Of a DNA stretch of 57,720 nt, positions 33,599-43,050 are shown piece by piece (position 1 is the stretch's first letter; each line of letters begins with the position of its first letter). Position numbers and translations under genes: made by a program. Location: positions 1-57,720 of the forward strand of contig JAPLRZ010000059.1 in NCBI GenBank assembly GCA_026398895.1, given 5' to 3'. Below the pieces are notes generated by a model that ran no database searches, was not told the origin of the DNA, and saw nothing but the letters and a program-made list of their open reading frames with translations. This DNA is from Methylococcales bacterium. GTDB lineage: Bacteria > Pseudomonadota > Gammaproteobacteria > Methylococcales > Methylomonadaceae.

Positions 33599-35510
33599 AC
33601 AGCTCGTTAAAATCCTGTCGATAGTCTGGCTATTGCTGGGCATTAATTCCGCTTGGGCAACCGAGCTAGAGCCAGTAACACTGCAATTAAAATGGCTACA
33701 TCAATTTCAATTTGCTGGTTACTACGCTGCCAAGGAAAAAGGCTTTTATAAAGACGCAGGGCTGAATGTCACGATTATTGAGGCAACGCCTGACACGGAT
33801 GTTGTTCAAGAAGTCATTACGGGTCACGCTCAGTTTGGTGTTGGTACTAGCGAACTGATTTTAAATCGCTATCGCGGTGATAACGTGCGAGTGCTAGGGG
33901 TTATTTTTCAGCATTCGCCCTTGAGTTTGATTACCTTGAAAGAATCGGGTATTGATAATATTCATAAATTGCTGGATAAAAAAGTCATGATTGAACCCAG
34001 TTCCTCAGAGTTGTTTGCCTATTTACAACAAGAAGGCTTTACCGAAAAAGCCTTCAAACTAGAGCATCATAACTTCGATATAAATGATTTACTGGCGGGT
34101 AATATTGATGCTATGTCAGTCGATGAGACGACTGAACCCTATTTACTCAAGCAACTAGGACGCGCTTACAATCAATTTAGCCCTCGAATGGGTGGTATCG
34201 ATTTTTATGGTGATAATTTCTTCACAACAGATGCCGAATTGAAAGCACATCCACAACGAGTGGAGGCATTTACAGCGGCAACAAGTCGCGGTTGGCGTTA
34301 TGCCATGCAGCATTCTGACGAAATTGTGCAGTTAATTTATAAAAATTATTCACAACGTCACAGTATTGAATATTTACAGTTTGAAGCGGCGGCGATGCAC
34401 GATTTAATGCAGCCTGAATTGATTGAAGCAGGTTATATGAATGCGGGGCGTTGGCAGCATATCGCAGAAACTTATCATAGATTAGGGCTATTGCCAGAGA
34501 GTTTCGATGTTGAGACCATGTTGTATTTTCCCCATTCAGCAAATAATTTTCAAGAACTTAAAATCAAGCTTTACTATGCTGCGGCTGGCTTATCACTATT
34601 GATTTTGCTATCAATTATTCTGTTTCGATTTTATCGAACAGCGCGACTCAATGAAACCAAGCTCAACACAATGTTCAATAATGCACCATTAACTATGATT
34701 GTCTTGGATGCTGAAAATAGAGTGCTACGCTGGAATGCCGAAGCCGAAAAAACTTTTCTCTGGTGTGCTAAAGACATAGTGAACAAAAACATTTTAATCA
34801 TAGTTCCTCCAGAAAAACACACAGAAGTGGAAAAAGTTCTGGAGGCTGTACATAAAAGTCATAATGTTCTGCACCACAAAAACATCAACATCAAAAAAGA
34901 TGGCAGTGAAATTTTATGTGAATGGATGAACGCGCCTTTTAAGGACGAACAAAATCATTCTGGCTTCATGATCTGCATGGCGCGAGACATCACCGAACAA
35001 GAGCAGTTAAAGAAAGCACTTGAACACGCCGCGCATTATGACAATTTAACATCGTTGCCAAACCGAGCATTGATTTTTGAAAAACTGAAACAATCGTTAG
35101 AAACCGCCGCACGGCAAAGAACTAAAGTGGCTATTTTGTTTCTCGACTTAAACGGCTTTAAAGCCATTAACGATACGCTTGGACACGAAGTGGGCGATGT
35201 ATTACTGATGACAGTTGCGCAACGTCTTCCACAGGCTATCCGCGAAAGCGACTATGCAGGTAGACTAGGCGGTGACGAGTTTTTAATTATTTTGCAAGAT
35301 ATAAAATCGCTGGAAAACGCACAAAAGATTGCTAATACTGTACGAAATTTGATTCGCCAACCGTGTGTGATTAACACTGAAACTGTCACCATTGATGTCA
35401 GTATTGGTATTAGCCTTTATCCAGACGATACCACAGAAATTAATGCTCTCATTCACCAAGCCGATAAAAGTATGTATCAGGCTAAACAGGTACACTACTT
35501 CCACGCTTGA
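33591..35510 (+). CDS. NMT1/THI5-like sensor diguanylate cyclase (NMT1-PAS-GGDEF)
   Basis: A 639-residue membrane protein. A signal peptide (about 1-23) is followed by an NMT1/THI5-type periplasmic binding domain (about 28-240; LKWLHQFQFAGYYAAKEKGFYKDAGL), a membrane helix at about 327-347, a PAS domain (about 355-475) and a GGDEF domain (about 480-635). The GGDEF domain has intact RLGGDEF and an RxxD inhibitory site five residues before it (RESD). It should make cyclic di-GMP under control of a pyrimidine-like or other small ligand. GTG 33591 is chosen as start: GGAGAATG precedes it and the signal peptide begins there. It overlaps the cytosine deaminase gene by eight bases, so the two are translationally coupled. 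Confidence 0.85.
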   Translation: MLKQLVKILSIVWLLLGINSAWATELEPVTLQLKWLHQFQFAGYYAAKEKGFYKDAGLNVTIIEATPDTDVVQEVITGHAQFGVGTSELILNRYRGDNVRVLGVIFQHSPLSLITLKESGIDNIHKLLDKKVMIEPSSSELFAYLQQEGFTEKAFKLEHHNFDINDLLAGNIDAMSVDETTEPYLLKQLGRAYNQFSPRMGGIDFYGDNFFTTDAELKAHPQRVEAFTAATSRGWRYAMQHSDEIVQLIYKNYSQRHSIEYLQFEAAAMHDLMQPELIEAGYMNAGRWQHIAETYHRLGLLPESFDVETMLYFPHSANNFQELKIKLYYAAAGLSLLILLSIILFRFYRTARLNETKLNTMFNNAPLTMIVLDAENRVLRWNAEAEKTFLWCAKDIVNKNILIIVPPEKHTEVEKVLEAVHKSHNVLHHKNINIKKDGSEILCEWMNAPFKDEQNHSGFMICMARDITEQEQLKKALEHAAHYDNLTSLPNRALIFEKLKQSLETAARQRTKVAILFLDLNGFKAINDTLGHEVGDVLLMTVAQRLPQAIRESDYAGRLGGDEFLIILQDIKSLENAQKIANTVRNLIRQPCVINTETVTIDVSIGISLYPDDTTEINALIHQADKSMYQAKQVHYFHA

Positions 35511-35521
35511 ACGCACAATTT

Positions 35522-35625
35522 GGTAGTGCTGAACATATAATGCTACTGGAGTGCAGGCTTTGCCTGCAAGTGCAAGCAAAGCTTGCACTCATTTTACGCC
35601 CAGCATTACATATATAGCACTACCC
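35522..35625. repeat. MITE-like palindromic repeat with TAATGCTAC core (copy 2)
   Basis: Outer arms GGTAGTGCT (35522) and AGCACTACC (35625) are perfect inverted repeats. The inner part from TAATGCTAC through GGAGTGCAGGCTTTGCC, CAAGCAAAGCTTGCACTC and CAGCATTA is almost identical to 6886-6971. It lies between two convergent genes. Confidence 0.8.
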
Positions 35626-35630
35626 ACAAT

Positions 35631-36755
35631 TTACCCAACGATGGGTTTTAGCATCGACGTTTTACCTACCATAACGTCCACGGCTTTCAACAAGCGTTTA
35701 AAAACCGACTGTTGAAGATAAGGGATATTATGTTTTTTACACACCGCTTCCACTTGTGGTTGCACTTTTTGATATTGACTTAGCGGCATATCTGGCCACA
35801 AATGATGTTCAATTTGATAATTCAACCAACCGTAGAAAAAGTCATTAAAATTAGACCCCGTTGGATAATTCACTGAACCTAAAATTTGCCGCAAATAAAA
35901 TTCGCCTTTGCTATGACTTTTTTCATCAAACATCATCACATCATCACCTGCATGATTGGGAATCATCACCAGAAAACTGTGCATATTGGTGAAAATTTCT
36001 GCCAACAATGAATTAAGAAACACGCTTAAAACCGCAAAACTGCCCAACGGTAAAAACAGCAATGGCAGCAACACAAAGCGATAGGCGGTATAAGGCAAAA
36101 TACTTTGTAGCCATAATGCCCTGCCCTGTTTGGTAAACAAACTCCATGCACCAAGGCGGGTCATCGCTGGCTTAACTTCTCCCTGTCGTCTAGCAGAATG
36201 TAAGCAAAACTCTTTATGGGTTCTAGGTGTGTAATAAACCACTTTCCATATTCCTGAGAAAGCCGCCACAATCACATAGCGTGACCACATCGGCAGCTTT
36301 GATTGTCGCAGCCATTCCATATTATGTTGCGCATTATTGGGATCGGCTTTTTCACCCAAACTGTAATGATGCAATACGTCATGTTCATGATGCCAACCCG
36401 CGACCGTAAACCAGTCTGGCCAATCCATAAAACGTCGCCAGCCATGAGCAAATTTTTTGCTGGTGTAATTTTTATCGACACCTTTCAGTTTATCATAAGC
36501 TCTATGAACAATCGGATGTCCTACTTGTGTCCAGCGGGTAAAACTACCCTGACTGATTAATAACGCGGAAAGGGGATTAGGAAAAATCCATGCCGTGCCA
36601 TAACCGATAATCGAGCAAATTTTTCCCCATTTTTCCATTTTGGTTAAATGCTCAAAATCCTCAATGCCTGTATTAGCTAGTGATTGTTGATGAATTGCGG
36701 TGATGTCTTTGACTAATTGCTCGCGATTTACCGATTGGTAACTGTGTAAACTCAA
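35631..36755 (-). CDS. Membrane fatty-acid desaturase
   Basis: A 374-residue integral membrane di-iron desaturase. Histidine boxes are HPIVH (about 79-83), HHEHDVLHH (about 122-130) and QIEHHLWP (about 313-320). The third box beginning with Gln (QxxHH) is characteristic of front-end desaturases, though no cytochrome b5 domain is present. Hydrophobic segments around 205-250 anchor it in the membrane. It introduces a double bond into acyl chains. Its regioselectivity cannot be told from sequence. It stands alone, convergent with the GGDEF gene. Confidence 0.85.
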   Translation of the reverse strand: MSLHSYQSVNREQLVKDITAIHQQSLANTGIEDFEHLTKMEKWGKICSIIGYGTAWIFPNPLSALLISQGSFTRWTQVGHPIVHRAYDKLKGVDKNYTSKKFAHGWRRFMDWPDWFTVAGWHHEHDVLHHYSLGEKADPNNAQHNMEWLRQSKLPMWSRYVIVAAFSGIWKVVYYTPRTHKEFCLHSARRQGEVKPAMTRLGAWSLFTKQGRALWLQSILPYTAYRFVLLPLLFLPLGSFAVLSVFLNSLLAEIFTNMHSFLVMIPNHAGDDVMMFDEKSHSKGEFYLRQILGSVNYPTGSNFNDFFYGWLNYQIEHHLWPDMPLSQYQKVQPQVEAVCKKHNIPYLQQSVFKRLLKAVDVMVGKTSMLKPIVG

Positions 36756-36871
36756 AACGTGTTGCCTCTGTGTGCAGTGGTGTGGTGTTACAGCAACCTA
36801 GGTTGAGTTGCCGCCTTTTTACAACCAGACATAATACGCGGGTTTTGTTAAGTTAGCTATTGCCAACCCAG

Positions 36872-38590
36872 TTAAAAAGCAGAAATATTAACCCGCCATT
36901 CTAGTCCACTGTCTTGTAAATTATAATCTGCTTTTGGGGTGGCTTTTTTTAGGGCGTGTGCGTAAATGATTTCAGTAGTTACTTGTTTAAATGCTTGCCA
37001 TTCTAAGCCTATACCTATGGAATATAGATAGCTGATATGTGCGCTATCACCACGATTTTGACCCGCGCCATAATCCATAAATGGGAAAATAGTTAATTGA
37101 CCCGAAAAGTTTCTTTCGCCTTCATCTTTAATTAGTGGATAACGCAATTCGGCTGACAAGTCATAGGCTTTATCTCGGACTAACTCATTTTCACGATAGC
37201 CACGCACACTGTAACGCCCGCCTAACGCAAAGCGTTCTAAGGTCATTAATTTGTCATCGCTGTATTGTACATCGCCGCGTAAAATCAGATTAGCATCGGT
37301 ATCAAACACTTGTCCTGCATATTGAGCTTGCCCTAACCAAGAGACAAAATTGCCATCTGGGTTGCTTGGGTCGTTATGCCACGTTGGTGCAAGCGCGTTA
37401 ATACCTACGCTAGTCGTTGAACGCGCTGAAAAAACCTGATGCTCTAAGCGTTCGGTGAAATCAAGGCTAAAACGCAATACTGAATCCTTGCTGACACCGT
37501 CTTTACTCGCTCCTTCCGAGAAAGGAAAAGGTTCATTTAAGATGCCAAGAAAAGTTTTATTCCTTTTGAAGTTAAAAACCACTCCTATATTTAGATTGCG
37601 GTTTAACGTTTGTATCAAAGGCTGGCTTAAACCAAACTCGTAGTTCGCATAACGACTTGTAATATTGAGTGGTTTTAAGGTTCGTTCAACAATGGTTGCG
37701 TTGTTACGATCAAAGTGAAAATTGAATCGAGTGTTGTGCGCATTCAATGGAATCGAGAAACTGCCTGAACCACCCAATAAACCTTCACTATAAGCGACAG
37801 AGCCGCTGACAATATCACCCAAACCCGTCAAATTGCGTACCCAACCGCTTAAGTGATTTATTTCACCACCAATACTGGGCGGGGTGTAATTGTCAGCGGT
37901 CAAGGAAAGTTGATAAGGTCTAGCACGCGTTACATCAACTTCTAAAATACTGGTCCCGCGTTTACTGGCAGGAATTAAACTGCCATTCATACGTTCAATC
38001 AGTGGATCAAGCAATAATTGCTGAAAATTTTGCCGTAACTGATTAGTGTCTAATACTTGTTCATCATCCGCATATAAACGCTCGCTGATGTATGAGGGGC
38101 TTAACCATTCTGTGCCTTTGACGCGAATTTCGGTTAATTTTCCTTCGATGATTTGCAGGGTAATAATACCGTCTTGAAATTGTTGATTCGGAAGCACCGC
38201 GCCTGAATTCACATAGCCTTGTTGAACATAATACTGGCTTATTTGTTGACGTAACTCTTCAAGTTCAGGTACAGATACCGCTTTGCCGATAAATGGTTGA
38301 GCAATTTTTTGTAAATCGTCATCACTAATCACAGTATTACCTGTGAACTTTATACCTTTGAGCTGAATTTTAACGGCATTTTTATACGTTTGTGGCAGCA
38401 AAATTTTTTCCGCAGGCGGCAAGGTAAAGCTGGGTAGTTTTTCGGGAATGGTGTTAGGCAACTTGGGGCGATCTGTACTGGGTCGATCAATAATTAAACT
38501 ATCGATAGGTGATTGTCTAATCGTCACATCGGCACTCAATACCGATGACGATAGTGAAACACCAATAACTAAGGCTGTAAGTTTGTGCAT
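36872..38590 (-). CDS. Two-partner secretion transporter (TpsB, ShlB/FhaC/HecB type)
   Basis: A 572-residue outer-membrane protein with a signal peptide (to about residue 20). A proline-rich linker (about 30-65) is followed by a POTRA_2 domain (about 70-150; IKLKGIKFTGNTVISDDDLQ-type sequence), a second POTRA-like part, and a 16-strand barrel to the C-terminal LEWRVNISAF. FALGGRYSVRGYRENEL (about 455-471) carries the VRGY/F motif that plugs the pore. It exports the adjacent TpsA protein. The gene starts 22 bases inside the end of tpsA, indicating coupled translation. Confidence 0.9.
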   Translation of the reverse strand: MHKLTALVIGVSLSSSVLSADVTIRQSPIDSLIIDRPSTDRPKLPNTIPEKLPSFTLPPAEKILLPQTYKNAVKIQLKGIKFTGNTVISDDDLQKIAQPFIGKAVSVPELEELRQQISQYYVQQGYVNSGAVLPNQQFQDGIITLQIIEGKLTEIRVKGTEWLSPSYISERLYADDEQVLDTNQLRQNFQQLLLDPLIERMNGSLIPASKRGTSILEVDVTRARPYQLSLTADNYTPPSIGGEINHLSGWVRNLTGLGDIVSGSVAYSEGLLGGSGSFSIPLNAHNTRFNFHFDRNNATIVERTLKPLNITSRYANYEFGLSQPLIQTLNRNLNIGVVFNFKRNKTFLGILNEPFPFSEGASKDGVSKDSVLRFSLDFTERLEHQVFSARSTTSVGINALAPTWHNDPSNPDGNFVSWLGQAQYAGQVFDTDANLILRGDVQYSDDKLMTLERFALGGRYSVRGYRENELVRDKAYDLSAELRYPLIKDEGERNFSGQLTIFPFMDYGAGQNRGDSAHISYLYSIGIGLEWQAFKQVTTEIIYAHALKKATPKADYNLQDSGLEWRVNISAF

Positions 38591-41007
38591 GGAAATGACC
38601 CTCCCGACAGAATGATTGGCTTAGCGGTCGCTATCGATGAAGGCTTGACGGTTGCGGTTTCTGTTGCTAGCGGAATAAAACCGTATTGCGATTCATCGGC
38701 TGGAATCCCGCCTTGGCCACCACGCACTAAACGACTGCCTAACATTGCTGAACTTTGGCAAAGGCTGTTATCAATACTTGGCATGACTAATTGAGCAGAA
38801 TCCAAACCACTAACGCTTGCACTAATATCAAATTGCGGCGAAGTAACATTAATCGCGCCATTCACTCCATTTTCAGAGGCAGCTTGAATGACGTTAAGCC
38901 CTGAAACAAAGGGTCGCCACGCAACACGACGACCACCAAGCGTTAAACGGCTTTGGCTAAAAAACAGTGCTTTTAGATTGAGATTAATATTGCCACCCGA
39001 ACCACCCACCGCATTGGCTTGTATTACCCCCGTGTCCATAACCAAATAATCGGCTCTGACATTAATATTGCCACCGTTGCTATTCGCACCACTAACAGAG
39101 GTTAAAAAACCTGAATTTTGTAAAAAAATTAACTGCCCACCGTTAATAGTAATAGTGCCACCATTACCCGTATTGGCAGTTGTAGCGATAAAGGAGCTAT
39201 CCATTGTAAGCCAATGTGAAAAATTAATAGTGATGTCACCCGCATCGACATTGCCCGTCGCCGCTGTGGTAATTTCGCTGTCTTTTAGAGTAATATCGGG
39301 GGCGGTAATATTAATATTACCGCCATTACCTGTTCCTGAAGTCAGCGTGGTAATCTGCCCTTTATTTAATACCGCCACACTGTGTGCTTTAAGCTTAACA
39401 GTCCCCGCATTACCCGCGTTGGCAAGCACTGCATTTCGTGAACTACTAGAAATCAATGCGCTATTACCTTGTCCATCAACTGAAATAGTAGCGGCATCAA
39501 TGATGATATTACCCGCCTGACCTGATCCCCAAGTATCACTGACAATCTGTCCAGTATTTACTACGTTTAGGCTAGTGGCTTTAATGTTAATAGTTCCCGC
39601 ATTACCTGCATTGGTTATCAGGTCATTATTGGTATTACTGGCAATACCCGTAAATTGATTGCTGCCCTGTCCATCAATAAAAACTGTCCCTGCATTGATA
39701 TTAATAGCACCCGCATTACCTGTTCCCCACGCATCACTGCTAATTTGTCCACGATTTAACACCCCTAACACGCTGGCTGTAATGAAGACATTGCCCGCAT
39801 TACCCGCGTTAGCTATCAGGTCATTATTTGAATTACTGGAAATCCACGCACCATTGCCTTGTCCATTGACTAAAATACTAGCCGCATTAATGGCAACATT
39901 GCCTGCATTACCTGATCCCCAAGTATCACTGCTAATCTGCCCACCATTTGCTACCGTGATGCTATCGGCTTTAATACTGACCGCACCCGCATTACCCGCA
40001 TTCGCTATTACCTCATTATTGGTATTACTGGCAATGCCCGTGAACTGATTGCCACCTTGTCTATCAACAAGAAGGGTACTCGCCTCGATAGCTATATCCC
40101 CAGCATTCCCTGTGTCCCAAGTATCACTACCTATGCGTCCACCATTTAATAGGCTTAAACTATTGCTTTTAACGAATACGCCACCAGCGTTGCCAGAACC
40201 CAAGGTATCGGCAGTCACTGAACTACCGTCCTTAATAATAATGTCGCCGCCTTGCATCGTAATTTTTCCGCCTGCATTACCACTGGTATCTAGCGAACTT
40301 GCCGCTGTCAACTCAATGCGTCCAGTTAAGGCGGTGGTTGGTGGTGCGTTAAGTGGTAACTCAGTAATGGTGTTACCCGTTCCATAAATCTGAATATTAC
40401 CCGAAGGACTGGTCAAGCTACCGTTATTAATGGTCACATTATGCCCACTCAGTGAAACCACGCTACCGTCTTTAAAATCAAGCACACTGCCCTGCACGTC
40501 GATATTACCGCCTTGATTATTTAAAAAACCAAACCCAGTCGGTTCAGCAATGGATAAGATATTGGCAGCAAGATTAGTTGCACTAAATTGGCTACCATCG
40601 GCAAATCGTAGCGTGTCGGCGGTACTCATATAAAACGCAGCAGGAACATCGACTTGTGCATTAATACCAAAGGTCACGCCTGCTGGATTAATAAAATAAA
40701 AATTAGCGGTGCCGATAGTCGATTGCAGTAAACCATTGATATTGGAAACCTGTCCGCCTGTCACGCGACTAATGACATTTTTTAACGCATTATCGCCCGT
40801 AAAAGTCGCGCTTTCACCCGTGTTAATAGTAAAGGTATTAAAGCTGTGAAATAAATTATTCCCTACCGTTGTCCCTAAACTTTGCGGAATGTCCATTTGT
40901 CCTGACAAAGTGGTCGCACTACCCAGCGAACCATCGGTAATTACCTGTGCATAAACTGAAGTATTCATAAGCACGGTAAAACAAAATAACCTAATAACTG
41001 TTTTCAT
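38569..41007 (-). CDS. Two-partner secretion exoprotein (TpsA, filamentous-haemagglutinin type)
   Basis: An 812-residue secreted protein. A signal peptide (about 1-20) precedes the TPS domain: VGNNLFHSFNTFTINTGESATF, NVISRVTGG and YFINPAGVTFG (NPxG motif). From about residue 290 there are roughly 66-residue repeats around GQISSDTWGSGNAGNV-like cores, five copies, forming a right-handed beta-helix. The C-terminal CQSSAML...RGGQGGIP region resembles the end of cyanobacterial-type haemagglutinins. ATG 41007 is preferred to an upstream codon because AAAAGGT precedes it and the signal peptide starts there. Probably an adhesin. Confidence 0.88.
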   Translation of the reverse strand: MKTVIRLFCFTVLMNTSVYAQVITDGSLGSATTLSGQMDIPQSLGTTVGNNLFHSFNTFTINTGESATFTGDNALKNVISRVTGGQVSNINGLLQSTIGTANFYFINPAGVTFGINAQVDVPAAFYMSTADTLRFADGSQFSATNLAANILSIAEPTGFGFLNNQGGNIDVQGSVLDFKDGSVVSLSGHNVTINNGSLTSPSGNIQIYGTGNTITELPLNAPPTTALTGRIELTAASSLDTSGNAGGKITMQGGDIIIKDGSSVTADTLGSGNAGGVFVKSNSLSLLNGGRIGSDTWDTGNAGDIAIEASTLLVDRQGGNQFTGIASNTNNEVIANAGNAGAVSIKADSITVANGGQISSDTWGSGNAGNVAINAASILVNGQGNGAWISSNSNNDLIANAGNAGNVFITASVLGVLNRGQISSDAWGTGNAGAININAGTVFIDGQGSNQFTGIASNTNNDLITNAGNAGTINIKATSLNVVNTGQIVSDTWGSGQAGNIIIDAATISVDGQGNSALISSSSRNAVLANAGNAGTVKLKAHSVAVLNKGQITTLTSGTGNGGNINITAPDITLKDSEITTAATGNVDAGDITINFSHWLTMDSSFIATTANTGNGGTITINGGQLIFLQNSGFLTSVSGANSNGGNINVRADYLVMDTGVIQANAVGGSGGNINLNLKALFFSQSRLTLGGRRVAWRPFVSGLNVIQAASENGVNGAINVTSPQFDISASVSGLDSAQLVMPSIDNSLCQSSAMLGSRLVRGGQGGIPADESQYGFIPLATETATVKPSSIATAKPIILSGGSFPCTNLQP

Positions 41008-41140
41008 AAAAATACCTTTTGAGTCAAGAGCAAGCAAAGCTTGTACTCCGCCACTAAAATCCGCTTGATTTTGTATTCGCAACAGGTAATAGTGAACCAC
41101 TGAAACCCTCATACTTCTATTTATTATAAGTTAGTCATTC

Positions 41141-43032
41141 GTGAAATGGTCACATAAACCCTACGTCACCGTATTTTTTATCAGTCTCATTGTCTGGTCG
41201 AGTCTGTTTGCCTTACGCACCAGTGGCGTATTACAGGCGATGGAGCTATTGACTTACGATACTCTATTTAGTTTACGCCCAGACAGTGAGCAAGCATCGC
41301 CGTTGGTGTTAATCAGTGAAACCGAAGCCGATATTCAACGCTATGGCTATCCGTTATCCGATGGTATTTTTGCGAATAGTTTAGAAAAATTACTCGCGGC
41401 GAGTGTGCGTGTTATTGGCGTTGATAAATACCGTGATTTGCCCGTCGCCCCTGAATCGGAACGACTCAATAAAGTGCTGACTAGCCACGACAATATTATT
41501 TGGATTTTTTTCGTTGGTGATAATGAACAAGGTCGTATAAATCCCCCCGCTGTACTAAAAGATTCCACGCAAATTGGTTTTAATGACATGGTCAATGATC
41601 CAGACGGTGTATCACGGCGCGGTTTATTATTTCTTGATGACAACGGTACAACCCATTATGCCTTCTCTTTATTATTGGCATTGAATTACTTGGCGACAGA
41701 AAATATTCAGCCACAAAACGATGCTCAGGGTTATTTGCAACTGAGTAATAGCATCTTTTTACCGTTACAACCAAGCACAGGCAGCTACGCAACTATCGAT
41801 ACAGGTGGTTATCAATTCCTGTTGAGCTATCCGCATTTACACAGTAATTTTCCGAGCTTTACTATCAGTGAATTATTAGACGGTAAAATACCTGCACCAG
41901 CATTACGCGATAAAATCGTGTTAATCGGTGCGATGGCTCCCAGCTTAAGCGATTACAAACAGCTTCCTGATAACAGTCGTCATTATGGTGTTGAACTACA
42001 CGCGCATATCATTGACCAACTTATTCAAACCGCCTTGCATGATTATCCTTTAATGCGCGACTGCTCAGACACCATAGAATACGCTTGGCTATTGTTTTGG
42101 TGCGTACTGGGTGGCGTGGCAAGTTTTTTTCGGGGTGGCATGGTGCGATTATCTGCCATCACCAGTATCGGCTTACTGGTGTTGTTTGTCAGTGCGGTGT
42201 TGGCGTTTAGACAAGGTTTATGGCTACCGTTGCTATCATCGGTACTCGCGTGGTTGTCGGCATTAATTTTCGGGGTATTGTGGTTCTCCACTATAGATCG
42301 CAACGAACGAAAACAATTACTACGGCTGTTTGAGCAACACGTCTCCCCACAAGTGGCAACCGCGTTATGGGAAAAACGTGATGAATTTTTTATTGGCGGC
42401 GGTGTAAAACCCGATCAACTCACCGCTACCGTGATGTTTACTGATTTAGCTAATTTCACCACGATTGCCGAAGGCATGAATCCGCTCAGCTTGATGAACT
42501 GGCTAAATGAATACATGGATGAAATGAGCAATATCATTATTGCCAAAGACGGTATGATTAATAAATATATCGGTGATGCCATCATGGCGGTGTTTGGTGT
42601 GCCAGTAAAAAAACTGATTCGGCTGGGATTGCTACTGACGCATTGAACGCAGTAGAAAGTGCGGTGCGTATGGGCGAAAGACTCCACGAACTTAATGTGC
42701 GTTGGCAGCAACAAGGGCTACCCATGATTGGTATGCGAGTCGGTATTTATACGGGTTCATTGGTTGCAGGAACGTTAGGTGGACAGCAACGCATGGAATA
42801 TACTGTGATTGGCGACACTGTCAATACAGCGTCTCGACTGGAAAGTTTCGATAAAACTGTCGCCACACCCAATGCACAACAACCCTGTCGTATTTTAGTG
42901 GGAGAAAGCACATGGCAGCTTATTCGCACTCACTACAGCACCGAACGGATTGGTGAATGTCAGTTGAAAGGTAAGCATAATATGCTTAACATATACCGCG
43001 TTCTCGATCGTATCACTCACTCATCACTATAA
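41141..43032 (+). CDS. CHASE2-domain adenylate cyclase with -1 frameshift (coding 41141-42613 then 42613-43032)
   Basis: The first frame (41141-42646) encodes an extracellular CHASE2 domain (about 30-300), three membrane helices and the front of a class III cyclase (MFTDLANFTT, NKYIGDAIMAVFG). It then leaves the cyclase consensus after VPVKK at A7 (42607-42613) and stops at 42646. The -1 frame continues from ACT at 42613 with TDSAGIATDALNAVESAV, MRVGIYTGSLVAGTLGG and YTVIGDTVNTASRLE to the stop at 43032. Together they give a complete 630-residue cyclase. The A7 run fits a slippery site (xxA AAA AAA). It may be programmed shifting, transcriptional slippage, a recent mutation or a homopolymer sequencing error. 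It lies divergently beside tpsA. Confidence 0.82.
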
Positions 43033-43050
43033 TAATAAGGACTCTTACCC

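Noticed and set aside
38950..40150. Possible CRISPR-like regularly spaced repeats
   Set aside because: The repeats are roughly 200 bases long, translate in frame as beta-helix units and have no unique spacers, so this is a coding tandem repeat.
39068..40387. Three long plus-strand open frames antisense to TpsA
   Set aside because: They are shadows caused by the repetitive codon pattern of the TpsA beta-helix repeats; the products are low-complexity Leu/Pro/Ala-rich and lack ribosome binding sites.
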